DNA from: Hyphomonadaceae bacterium UBA7672
GTDB taxonomy: Bacteria; Pseudomonadota; Alphaproteobacteria; Caulobacterales; Hyphomonadaceae
Length of the DNA: 64,000 bases
NCBI GenBank assembly: GCA_002483135.1
Contig: DLHI01000007.1
Span: 683,211 to 747,210, forward strand
Direction: 5' to 3'
The position numbers were made by a program, and so were the translations under genes. Under the pieces are notes generated by a model, which saw only the letters and a list, made by a program, of their open reading frames with translations, was not told the DNA's origin and made no database searches. Position 1 is the stretch's first letter. Every line of letters starts with the position of its first letter. Shown here piece by piece: positions 26,020 through 34,494 of this stretch.

Positions 26020-27303
26020 TCAGGCATCCATGTCTACAAACGTACGGCCACGATAGCGCCTTACGGAAAGGTCTTCATGGGGGATCTCGGGCTGCTTGCC
26101 GCTCATCAAATCCGCAAGAACCCGCGCCGAACCGCATGCCATCGTCCATCCCAGCGTGCCGTGGCCTGTATTCAGGAACAGATTGGAATAGGGGGTGGGG
26201 CCGACGATGGGAGTGCCATCCGGCGTCATCGGCCTCAGGCCGCTCCAGTATGAAGCACTCCGGAGATCGGCAGCGCCGGGGAACAAACCTGATACCGAAT
26301 GTTCGAGGCTGCGTCGCCGACGCTCCGGCAAGGCCGTTGAAAACCCGGACACCTCAGCCATTCCCCCAACGCGAACCCGGTCCCCGAGACGCGTGATCGC
26401 AATCTTGAAACTCTCGTCGAGAACCGTGGACACCGGCGCGGCATCTGCATTTCCGATTGGAGCAGTAATGGAATAGCCCTTCACCGGATATACGGGCACG
26501 TCGAGGCCAACTCGCTTCAGGACGCCTGCCGAATAACTACCCAGAGCAACGACAAAGGCATCGGCGCCGACAACGCCCCTGTCTGTGCGGACGGCTTCAA
26601 CAGCCCCGCCGGGCGCCGCGATCAGGTCCTTGATTGATTCATTGAACCGGAAGGTAATGCCCATGCCTCGAGCCAGCTGCGCGAGGGAGGTTGTAAACTT
26701 GAAGCAGTCTCCGGTTTCGTCGCCCGGCAGGCGCAGCCCCCCAACGACTGTCTCGGCCGAGTGAGCGAGCCCCGGTTCTGCCTGCACGCAACCCTTACGG
26801 TCCAGCACTTCGCAAGGGACGCCGGCGCGCGTCAGGACCTCCACATCCTTCGCTACCTTGTCGAGCTGCCGGGAGGTCCGGAACAACTGCAATGTCCCCA
26901 GCGACCTTTCATCGTAGCTGATACCCGTCTCGGCGCGGAGCGCTATCAGCTGGTCACGGCTGTAGGTAGCCAATCGCAGCATTCGCCCCTTGTTTCGGGC
27001 GTAAGCGCGGGGAGTGCAGTTCAGCAGCATGCGAAGGAGCCAGGTCAGCATCGATGGGCTCGGGCCGAGTTTCAGAATGAGGGGCGCGTGTTCCATGAAC
27101 AGCCATTTCAGTGCCTTCGCCGGGACATCTGGCGCCGCCCACGGGGACGCGTAACCCGGGGATATCTCGCCGGCATTGGCGAAGCTCGTTTCCAGAGCCG
27201 GGCCGCTACGCCGTTCGATGAGCGTTACCTCATGACCCGCCTTCGCCAGATAGAAGGCCGTTGTCACCCCGATGACGCCTCCACCCAGGACCACAATGCG
27301 CAT
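26020..27303 (-). CDS. dadA: D-amino acid dehydrogenase, small-subunit (DadA) type
   Basis: A 427-residue FAD enzyme that oxidatively deaminates D-amino acids and passes electrons to the quinone pool. MRIVVLGGGVIGVTTAFYLA is the FAD fold; the ANAGEISPGYASPWAAP stretch, YPVKGYSITAP, WSGLRPMTPDGTPIVGPT and NTGHGTLGWTMACGSA are hallmark DadA motifs in the right order. The length fits (usual about 420-435). The internal ATG is used; 15 codons before it are not conserved. Motif C lies 95 bases upstream. In this island it probably clears a D-amino acid rather than serving alanine catabolism alone, since no alanine racemase is present. Confidence 0.93.
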   Translation of the reverse strand: MRIVVLGGGVIGVTTAFYLAKAGHEVTLIERRSGPALETSFANAGEISPGYASPWAAPDVPAKALKWLFMEHAPLILKLGPSPSMLTWLLRMLLNCTPRAYARNKGRMLRLATYSRDQLIALRAETGISYDERSLGTLQLFRTSRQLDKVAKDVEVLTRAGVPCEVLDRKGCVQAEPGLAHSAETVVGGLRLPGDETGDCFKFTTSLAQLARGMGITFRFNESIKDLIAAPGGAVEAVRTDRGVVGADAFVVALGSYSAGVLKRVGLDVPVYPVKGYSITAPIGNADAAPVSTVLDESFKIAITRLGDRVRVGGMAEVSGFSTALPERRRRSLEHSVSGLFPGAADLRSASYWSGLRPMTPDGTPIVGPTPYSNLFLNTGHGTLGWTMACGSARVLADLMSGKQPEIPHEDLSVRRYRGRTFVDMDA

Positions 27304-27397
27304 GATCGCCAACCTCTCCAAGCGTCCCTGTCGGTACGCGGCCTCCAAAGCGAGGGCGTGGCGCGACCGCCTGCGGCAGAACTTTCGCAGTCACTAA

Positions 27398-27412
27398 TCG
27401 ATACTTATCGTC
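27398..27412. promoter_or_regulatory. Operator-like motif C, site 2
   Basis: Reads TCGATACTTATCGTC, matching the CGATAnTnATCGnC pattern of the sites at 23652 and 33332. It lies upstream of dadA. Confidence 0.5.
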
Positions 27413-27567
27413 TAACTTCGGCGATGCAACGGCAGGGCAAGATGTGGTGGGGTGGGCCAATCGTCGCTGTACATGCCCGCCGGCCGCTGCCTGATCAGCG
27501 CGACATGCAGGCAACCGGGCGCATCCTGACGCAATCTGGCCGGCGGAAGGAACGGAGTGATTCCGCG

Positions 27568-28854
27568 CTATCGAGCTGCGGCCCTCTGCGGACCAAGGAA
27601 GCTCATTCGTTCATTGGGCTCCAATCGCGAACGATTGGCTGCCAGGTCCTTGAACGCTCCTTCCGAAGCATTCAGCACAAGATCAATGTCAGCTTCCGAA
27701 AGCGCTGCACACATGAACATGTTGTGCCAGGGATGGGTATAGCACCCGCGCTCGAGCATTTGCGCACACCAGAAGAAGCCCTGCCGCATGTCAGGGTCGT
27801 CCTCGAAGAGAAAGAGGGGCATGGTTTCAGGGCCCGTCTGGCGAAGACCAAAGCCCGCCGTAGCCGCTCGTTCAGCAAGTCCCTGGCGGAGGCGCTGACC
27901 AAGCCGCTGCATTTTTTCGAGATAGTCGGTTTCGCGAACGCGCCGCAGTGTTTCGATTGCGGCCGCCATCGGCGCAGATTGAAGCCAGTATGACCCCGTC
28001 ACATATATTCGCGTCGCTGCGTCCCGAAGTGGTTCGGATCCCATCAGCGCGGACAGCGGGTGTCCGTTCGCCAGACACTTTCCCCAGCACGAGATGTCCG
28101 GCTGGACCCCTACCTTGGTCCAACTGCAGTCCCGGGCCATGCGGAAGCCTGCGCGCACGTCGTCGACCACCAGGACCGCTCCGGTTCTATCGCAGATTTC
28201 GCGCGCCTTCTGAGCATACTCGATGCTGGGCAGCGCCTGATCCCTGAAAGCGTCGTGCCTGAAGGGGGTCGCAAAAATCGCAGCCAGATCATCGCCAGCA
28301 AATCGCGCAGCCTCCTCGAGACTCGCCACATCGTCATACTCGCAATACGCTTGGTAGGACTTGTCAGCCAGCGTGACGCCGGCCTGACGGCCAGCGGCCC
28401 AGGGAAAAGACCCGTGGTAGGAACCTCGGGCAAGAACCACCGTCTTGCGCTGCGTATGCTCGCGGGCGAGCATCAGGGCGATCTGCGTCGCATCTGCTCC
28501 GTTTTTGCAAAACATCGTCCATGCAGCGTGGCTGATCATGTCGACCAGCTGCTCGGCAAGTTCAACGAACAGGGCGCTTGGGCCCGTTACAGTGTCGGCA
28601 ATCCGCATCTGGGCAGCATAGGCTGCATCAACCGCATCATCCGCGTATCCCAGAAGATTGGGCCCGTAGGCGCACATGAGATCGACATAACGATTTCCGT
28701 CGACGTCCCAGATGTAAGCTCCCTTCGCTCGCTGAAAGAACTGCGGAAAGTTGTCGGGCAGAAGCCGGGTCGACATGTGCCCGTACATTCCGTTGGGAAT
28801 GACCGCCCGCGCTCGCTCACGTAGCTGTTTGTCCAGGCTGTTTTGGAGTTTCAT
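27568..28854 (-). CDS. Class III PLP aminotransferase / aminomutase-like (GSAM group)
   Basis: A 428-residue PLP enzyme of the glutamate-1-semialdehyde aminomutase branch. Motifs: GAYIWDVDGNRYVDLMCAYG, FCKNGADATQIALMLAREHT, LVVDDVRAGFRMA for the PLP-nitrogen Asp and ISCWGKCLANGHPLSALMG with the cofactor Lys. In standard GSAM the Lys motif is GKIIGGGLP; the GKCLANGHP form is typical of catabolic relatives, so a transaminase acting on a beta-amino acid or amine is more likely than heme synthesis. The ATG has GGGGAAGAGAA directly upstream. A motif A copy precedes it. Confidence 0.88.
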   Translation of the reverse strand: MKLQNSLDKQLRERARAVIPNGMYGHMSTRLLPDNFPQFFQRAKGAYIWDVDGNRYVDLMCAYGPNLLGYADDAVDAAYAAQMRIADTVTGPSALFVELAEQLVDMISHAAWTMFCKNGADATQIALMLAREHTQRKTVVLARGSYHGSFPWAAGRQAGVTLADKSYQAYCEYDDVASLEEAARFAGDDLAAIFATPFRHDAFRDQALPSIEYAQKAREICDRTGAVLVVDDVRAGFRMARDCSWTKVGVQPDISCWGKCLANGHPLSALMGSEPLRDAATRIYVTGSYWLQSAPMAAAIETLRRVRETDYLEKMQRLGQRLRQGLAERAATAGFGLRQTGPETMPLFLFEDDPDMRQGFFWCAQMLERGCYTHPWHNMFMCAALSEADIDLVLNASEGAFKDLAANRSRLEPNERMSFLGPQRAAAR

Positions 28855-28887
28855 TTCTCTTCCCCGGAAACATGAAGGGGTGCAATT

Positions 28888-28905
28888 CCGACTAAAGTCC
28901 ATTAT
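28888..28905 (-). promoter_or_regulatory. Operator-like motif A, site 5
   Basis: On the minus strand it reads ATGGACTTTAGTCGGAAT, with the GAC-N4-GTC core. It lies 34 bases upstream of the class III aminotransferase. Confidence 0.45.
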
Positions 28906-29059
28906 CAGCAACTGAGCAAGCTCGTGACGGTGACGTAAACCCGGGCGACGCGGCGGTGCGCAACGTCTCACAAGGGTTGACTTGCCACCAAACTAGATTT
29001 TTATCCGGAATGGCTGGTTCAGAGCGTATCGTCGTGTGCCGGCGTGATGGGGTGTCGCC

Positions 29060-31024
29060 GTGAGCAGCCAGCGTTTTGCAAATCTCCTGAGCCCCATGAA
29101 GCTTGGCCCGGTGACAATCCGCAACCGAATTGTCTTTACGGGTCATGACTCGCTGCTTCAGAATTCCGATGGGACCATTTCGGAAGCCTATATCGCTTAC
29201 CAGGTCGCGCGGGCAAAGGGTGGAGCTGGCGTGCAGATGCTGGCCGCGGCTGGCATCGACGCGTATTCGGCGACCGCTGTCGGTCAACTTCGGATCGACC
29301 ATGACGATGTCATTCCCGGTCTGAAGCGCATTGCGGAAGCTGTACGCGCCCATGGGGGCAGGCTTTTTGCGCAGCTGTTGCAACCTGGCCGCGAAGTATA
29401 CGGTTCGGAAGATGGAACCCTCCCGCTAACCTTCTCGGCGTCTGCGACGCCGTCGGAACGCTTCCGCGTTCATCCACGCGAGATGTCCGCGGCAATGATT
29501 GCGAAAGTCATAGCGGACTATGCGGCCGCTGCTGACAGGGCCCTGAGGGCGGGCATGGATGGCGTCGAAATTGTCGCGAACCAGGGAAACTTGCCGGCGC
29601 AGTTCTTGGCGGCCGCCATCAACAAGAGAGACGATGCCTTTGGCGGTCAATTGGCCAACCGCATGCGCTTTCTTCTTGAGGCGAGCCGTGCCGTGCGCGA
29701 GGTCGTTGGAAACCGTATCGCCTTTGGCGTTCGGATTTCCGCCAGCGACATGGATATTGGCGTCACCGAGGAAGAGAGCATGGCCGTTTGCCGTGCGCTC
29801 GATTCGGAGAACCTGGTTGACTATCTGAGCATCGTTCTCGGCACGCCCGCCACTCGCGGGGGATCATATCACATCGTCGCCCCGATGAACGAGCGGCCTG
29901 GCTATGTCGGCTCCTATGCGCAACGCATCAAGCAGGCCGTCAAGGCGCCGGTGATTGCGACGGGCCGGTTCAACACCCCCCACGCCGCCGAGGCTGCGCT
30001 CATGGCGGGTGAGGCCGATGCATTTGGCATGACCCGCGCCCTTATCTGCGACCCCGATCTTGGGCGGAAGATCGCGGAAGGCAGACCAGATGACGTGCGA
30101 GCCTGCATTGGCTGCGTCCAAGCTTGCATTGGACATTATCAGAAGCACGCGCCGGTATCGTGCATACAATTCCCGGAAACCGGGCGCGAGACGACTTTAG
30201 CGCGCTATGAAAGGGCCGCTGCGCCGAGAAAGATCCTGGTGGCGGGCGGTGGACCGGCCGGCATGAAGGCCGCTGCTATCGCCGCAAGTCGAGGCCACAG
30301 TGTCCTTCTATGCGAGGCCGCTCCGCAACTTGGCGGCCAGGCACTGCTGGCGCAGCGGCTGCCAACGCGTGCGGAGTTTGGCGGAATTGTCACCAACCTG
30401 CAGCACGAGGTTTATGCGGCGGGAGTGGAGGTTCGCTTGAAGACGCTGGTGAACCGCGCTCTCGTTGAAAAGGAAAGGCCCGACGCCATCATCATCGCCA
30501 CAGGCGGGGTTACGGCGATGCCCGATCCGGACAATTTCAGCGATATCCCAATCGTGTCCGTCGACGAGGTCCTCCGCGGTGGAGCCAAGATCGGCAAACG
30601 TGTGGTTGTCGCGGACCGGCAGTCGGACTGGGTTGGCATCGGCGTCGCTGAAAAACTTGCCGCAGAGGGCCATCACGTGCGTCTTGTCTGTGCAGGGGTC
30701 CAGGCCGGCGAGTTTATTCCTGTCTACCTGCGTGATTCTGGAGCCGCGAGGTTGTTTGAAGCTGGCGTGGAGGTGACGACCTATGCCCGGCTGTTCGGCG
30801 CAGAGCAGGGCGTCGTCTATTTTGAGCACGTCGTTGCGCACAAGCCCATCGTCTTCGAGAATGTTGACACGCTCGTTGTCTGTTTCGGTGAACGAGCGAA
30901 CCGCACGTTGGAAGACGATTTGGAAGGGTTCGACATCGAGACGCACATCATAGGGGACTCCCTCGCGCCCCGGACGGCCGAAGAGGCCGTGCTGGATGGA
31001 CTGAAGGTGGGGCGCGTCGTCTAG
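29060..31024 (+). CDS. NADH:flavin oxidoreductase with FeS and FAD domains (DCR/TMADH family), atypical active site
   Basis: A 654-residue flavoprotein of the 2,4-dienoyl-CoA reductase / trimethylamine dehydrogenase family. An FMN TIM barrel (1-335) is followed by a 4Fe-4S cluster site C349-x2-C352-x3-C356-x11-C368 and a Pyr_redox FAD/NADH domain (KILVAGGGPAG at 391-401). The barrel motif normally read as EIHxxHGYL is EIVANQGNL here (170-178), so both substrate-site His residues are lost (Val172, Gln175). With amines in this island, an N-demethylase or amine dehydrogenase role is as plausible as an enoyl reductase. GTG start. Confidence 0.9.
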   Translation: MSSQRFANLLSPMKLGPVTIRNRIVFTGHDSLLQNSDGTISEAYIAYQVARAKGGAGVQMLAAAGIDAYSATAVGQLRIDHDDVIPGLKRIAEAVRAHGGRLFAQLLQPGREVYGSEDGTLPLTFSASATPSERFRVHPREMSAAMIAKVIADYAAAADRALRAGMDGVEIVANQGNLPAQFLAAAINKRDDAFGGQLANRMRFLLEASRAVREVVGNRIAFGVRISASDMDIGVTEEESMAVCRALDSENLVDYLSIVLGTPATRGGSYHIVAPMNERPGYVGSYAQRIKQAVKAPVIATGRFNTPHAAEAALMAGEADAFGMTRALICDPDLGRKIAEGRPDDVRACIGCVQACIGHYQKHAPVSCIQFPETGRETTLARYERAAAPRKILVAGGGPAGMKAAAIAASRGHSVLLCEAAPQLGGQALLAQRLPTRAEFGGIVTNLQHEVYAAGVEVRLKTLVNRALVEKERPDAIIIATGGVTAMPDPDNFSDIPIVSVDEVLRGGAKIGKRVVVADRQSDWVGIGVAEKLAAEGHHVRLVCAGVQAGEFIPVYLRDSGAARLFEAGVEVTTYARLFGAEQGVVYFEHVVAHKPIVFENVDTLVVCFGERANRTLEDDLEGFDIETHIIGDSLAPRTAEEAVLDGLKVGRVV

Positions 31025-31147
31025 GTGAAGGATCATACGTGGAGAGACCGGGCTGCCGACAATGGCGGGCGCGATCGTCAGGTCCACATCCGATTCTGAA
31101 GCTGGGAACAGGTTGCGGGCCGAATCGGTCCGCTGAGGAGAGGCAGC

Positions 31148-32701
31148 ATGAGCAACGAGATGAACGGCGCCGAGTCTCTCGTGCATTCTCTCCTTCTAAG
31201 TGGGGTCGATACCTGCTTTGCCAATCCTGGCACCAGCGAAATGCACTTCGTCGCCGCGCTTGACCGCATTGAGGGCATGCGGTGTGTGCTTGGCCTCTTT
31301 GAGGGTGTTGTGACGGGAGCAGCGGATGGATATGCTAGGATCGCCGACAAACCCGCGGCGACGCTGCTGCATTGTGGGCCCGGCCTCGCGAACGGCCTCG
31401 CAAACCTGCACAACGCCCGCCGTGCAAACACACCCATCGTGAACGTGATCGGTGATCAGGCGACCTATCATAGTGACCTTGATCCCCCGCTCGCTTCGGA
31501 CACGGAGGGATGGGCGAAGCCCGTCTCCCGCTGGGTCCGTACAACACGGGAAGCCCGATCCGTTGGGATCGATGCTGCGAGCGCTGTTCAAGCCTCGCTG
31601 GAAGGGGGCGGTGGGATAGCTTCACTGATCCTGCCCTCCGACGTGTGCTGGGATTCTGGCGGCTTAGTCGCGGAGCGTCGGGCGCCCGCGCCGGCAGCCC
31701 GCGTCGAGGAAAAGGCTGTCGTAATGGCGGCCGATCTCCTTCGCGCCGGTGGCGTTTCCGTCCTCATGCTCGCAGGGCGCGCCCTACGTGCGCCGCAACT
31801 GGCTGCAGCAGCCCGGATCGCAGCAGCGACTGGCGCGCGACTGATGACGCCAAGCTCGAATGCGAGAGTTGAGCGCGGGGCAGGCCGTCATCCAGTCACA
31901 AGGCTGCCCTATCCGATCGATCAGGCGCTCAGTGCATTAGCTGGCGTTGAAAATCTCATACTCGTCGGCGCGCGCGCACCGGTCGCCTTCTTTGCCTATC
32001 CTGGGAAGCCCGGTCACCTTGCTCCAACCACGGCAACGATCCACACTCTGGCGCGGCCTGACGAGGATCTGGCGGATGCACTCGATCGGCTCGCCGAACT
32101 CGTGGGATCAGGACCAGTTGCAGCACCCGGCGACGCCCGTCCCGAATTGCCGGGCGATGCCGACGTAACTTCAAGAAGCGTCGCGGGCGTTCTTGCGGCA
32201 GTCCTTCCTGAACATGCGATCGTGGTTGACGAGAGTATCAGTTTCGGACGCGACTTCTTCGCTGGGCTAGAGAAGGCTCCTGCACATGACTGGCTGCAAC
32301 TGACCGGCGGCGCGATCGGAGCCGGCATTCCGATGGCGATTGGCGCAGCAATCGCAGGCAAGGGCCGCCGGGTTGTCAATCTTCAGGCCGACGGCTCGGG
32401 CCTGTACACCGCACAGGCCCTGTGGACGCAGGCGCGCGAGCGGCTCGACGTAACCACCGTCATCCTGTCGAACCGAAAATATGCGATCCTGCTCGGAGAG
32501 TATGCTGCAGTCGGGGCCAAGCCCGGCCGGGTGGCGCGCCACATGATGACGCTCGATGATCCCGGCATAGACTGGGTTCGACTGGGCCAAAGCTATGGGG
32601 TCGAGTCTGCTCGGGCTGAATCCTTGCCCCGTCTGGCCGATCTCCTCGCCGCCTCATTCAGACGCACAGGTCCGTTCCTGATTGAACTTGTGATACCCTG
32701 A
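31148..32701 (+). CDS. ThDP-dependent enzyme, acetolactate synthase large-subunit-like (1)
   Basis: A 517-residue ThDP enzyme with three alpha/beta domains. The catalytic Glu is in LFEGVVTGAADGYAR (about 50-64), the pyrophosphate/Mg site is NLQADGSGLYTAQALW, and the C-terminal strand VTTVILSNRKYAIL follows. The usual GDGS is ADGS here. Paralogue at 46722. No regulatory IlvN subunit is encoded nearby, so a catabolic decarboxylase or carboligase role is more likely than branched-chain biosynthesis. It follows the flavin oxidoreductase by 123 bases on the same strand. Confidence 0.88.
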   Translation: MSNEMNGAESLVHSLLLSGVDTCFANPGTSEMHFVAALDRIEGMRCVLGLFEGVVTGAADGYARIADKPAATLLHCGPGLANGLANLHNARRANTPIVNVIGDQATYHSDLDPPLASDTEGWAKPVSRWVRTTREARSVGIDAASAVQASLEGGGGIASLILPSDVCWDSGGLVAERRAPAPAARVEEKAVVMAADLLRAGGVSVLMLAGRALRAPQLAAAARIAAATGARLMTPSSNARVERGAGRHPVTRLPYPIDQALSALAGVENLILVGARAPVAFFAYPGKPGHLAPTTATIHTLARPDEDLADALDRLAELVGSGPVAAPGDARPELPGDADVTSRSVAGVLAAVLPEHAIVVDESISFGRDFFAGLEKAPAHDWLQLTGGAIGAGIPMAIGAAIAGKGRRVVNLQADGSGLYTAQALWTQARERLDVTTVILSNRKYAILLGEYAAVGAKPGRVARHMMTLDDPGIDWVRLGQSYGVESARAESLPRLADLLAASFRRTGPFLIELVIP

Positions 32702-32713
32702 GCCGGGTATGTG

Positions 32714-33250
32714 TCATGCTTCGTCACTGAGATCGCTCATGAACCGCAGCGGCCTCGTGCCGTCCCAGGCGCGAACGGCCGCTTTCATTCGCTGGCGTCG
32801 TCGCGCGCGTGCTTCGTTGGTGGCTATGAACTCAAGATAGGGTGGGCCATCCGAGCCTCCCTCGAAATACATGATCTCGAGCTCCTCGCGGTCTTTTCCG
32901 TACTGAACAACGCGGTCGCCAGCTCTCCGAAAGTCGGACGTCGCCGCAGTAAGATCGAAAGTGTACTCGGCAAGGTGCACAAGGCCGTAGCCAGAACGTT
33001 CACGCACGGAGGCATAAACAGACGGAGCTTCGTTGTGCTGATGGATAAGCTCGAGCTGTGTCTCGCCTATGTAGGAAAAAGCGAGGCTGATCTCGGGCTG
33101 GCTTGGCGCGCCCCTATATTCGAAGGTGGGGTAGTCGATCCTGTTCCAGATGAAGAACGGACCAATCCCACGCTTGATCCAGGCATTTGCAGCCTCTTCA
33201 AGGTCTCCTACGACGATGCCAAACTGATCGACTCTGGCGAGGCTCCGCAT
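32714..33250 (-). CDS. VOC-family protein (3)
   Basis: A 178-residue VOC protein. VDQFGIVVGDLEEAANAW opens module one, LVHLAEYTFDLTAATSDF module two and PYLEFIAT carries the last ligand Glu. Gln sits at the first ligand position, followed by Glu (QLEL), His (LVHL) and Glu (LEFI). It is nearest to the copy at 21790 (both end in AWDG/KWDG-SRPLR-type tails). Upstream is motif C. It is convergent with the ThDP gene. Confidence 0.86.
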   Translation of the reverse strand: MRSLARVDQFGIVVGDLEEAANAWIKRGIGPFFIWNRIDYPTFEYRGAPSQPEISLAFSYIGETQLELIHQHNEAPSVYASVRERSGYGLVHLAEYTFDLTAATSDFRRAGDRVVQYGKDREELEIMYFEGGSDGPPYLEFIATNEARARRRQRMKAAVRAWDGTRPLRFMSDLSDEA

Positions 33251-33331
33251 GCTGGTCTCTTTCCGAAGAACAGAATGGATAAAGGTGCGAGAGGGGGCGG
33301 CAGACGACGGTGTCGCAGATTTCAGCGCAAG

Positions 33332-33346
33332 TCGATATTAATTGAC
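33332..33346. promoter_or_regulatory. Operator-like motif C, site 3
   Basis: Reads TCGATATTAATTGAC, one mismatch from the reverse of site 1. It lies 82 bases upstream of VOC gene 3. The remainder of 33251-33531 shows no gene. Confidence 0.55.
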
Positions 33347-33531
33347 AATGGCTCGAACTGAGTGCGGTAGTCGCAACGACGGCTGGGCGCAACGTGCAGT
33401 CTGTCCAGGTGGCGTTGGCTGCGTAAATGCAAACGCAGCGCGACGCTTTCGGGGCGAGGCGTGCATGGGTCTGATGGTATCGTGACGGCGTTGGGCCGCA
33501 CTCATCGTCTCGCCGATGGAGGCCTTTAGCA

Positions 33532-34299
33532 ATGATGCTCAAACTGGGTGACATTGAGTACCCTTCTCTCAAGGGCAAAGTCTCCGAAGCAGAGTGGAAG
33601 GCGCGCGTTGAGCTCGCGGCGCTCTACCGATTGATCGAGTTGTTTGGATGGAATGATCTGTCTGGCGCACCTGCATCAGCTAGGATCCCAGGGCAGCCTT
33701 TCTATCTGTTCAACCCGAATGGACTGTTGTTTGAGGAGATCACGGCTTCCTCGCTGGTGAAGATCAACCTCGAAGGCGAAGTTGTTAGTGAGACCCCGTT
33801 TCGCCATGTCGCTTCAACGTGGTTTCCAATGAAAGCCGTGCACGAGGTCCGTGAAGACGCCAATTTCGTCATTCACAGTCATGATGACTATGGAATGGCC
33901 TTGTCCGCGCGGCGCGAAAAGCTGCTCCCCGTTTCTCAGTCGGCAGGGTTCGCGCTTGCCGACGGTGTGGCCTTTCATGACTACGACGGTGTTGAGACCT
34001 ACCAAGAGCGTGTGCCGGCTCTGCAGGCGTCTCTCGGCGCGCGAAATCGTATGATCCTGCACAATCACGGCCTGCTCGCGGTTGGTGCGTCAGCCTATCA
34101 AGCGCTCTACCGAATGGCCTCGCTACGCAAGGCGTGCAGGGTTCAGCTTCTGGCTGGCTTTGAAAAGGACCTATTCCAGCTGCCAGGCGAGATTATTGAG
34201 CAGATGGCCGAGGAGATCAGGCGAGGGCCGGCTGTCGGCAACTTCTGGCCGGGTCTGCTTCGAAAGCTCGACCGCATAGATCCTTCCTACAAAGAATAG
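33532..34299 (+). CDS. Class II aldolase/adducin-family protein (1)
   Basis: A 255-residue aldolase-fold protein. The zinc site is read from IHSHDDYG (His115, His117) and LHNHGLL (His179). KGKVSEAEWKARVELAALYR and FNPNGLLFEEITASSLVKIN are the usual N-terminal strands of the fold. Family members are fuculose- or ribulose-phosphate aldolases and epimerases, but also decarboxylases, so retro-aldol or decarboxylation chemistry is inferred only. The paralogue at 44122 is strongly alike (PSLKGKVSEAEWK). A second ATG follows immediately; GGAGG is 9 bases before the first. Confidence 0.88.
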   Translation: MMLKLGDIEYPSLKGKVSEAEWKARVELAALYRLIELFGWNDLSGAPASARIPGQPFYLFNPNGLLFEEITASSLVKINLEGEVVSETPFRHVASTWFPMKAVHEVREDANFVIHSHDDYGMALSARREKLLPVSQSAGFALADGVAFHDYDGVETYQERVPALQASLGARNRMILHNHGLLAVGASAYQALYRMASLRKACRVQLLAGFEKDLFQLPGEIIEQMAEEIRRGPAVGNFWPGLLRKLDRIDPSYKE

Positions 34300-34494
34300 A
34301 CCCCCAGTCGTGATGCCATTTGAGGTCGCGGGCAAAATCCATCGCGTGACGCCGTGAGCGTTGCCTGAATTGTTGCCTCTGACCGTTTGCCTTCTCATGT
34401 GATGGGGGCCGACCTTGTCGTTCAGCTTCTGGGGTGCGTTCGCGGGTGTTGCCATGGCACAGGCCAGACCAAATAAGAGTCCTTACGGCGAACC

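Noticed and set aside
26761..27993. Plus-strand 410-codon open frame across dadA and the class III aminotransferase
   Set aside because: It spans two well-supported minus-strand genes and has no family features.
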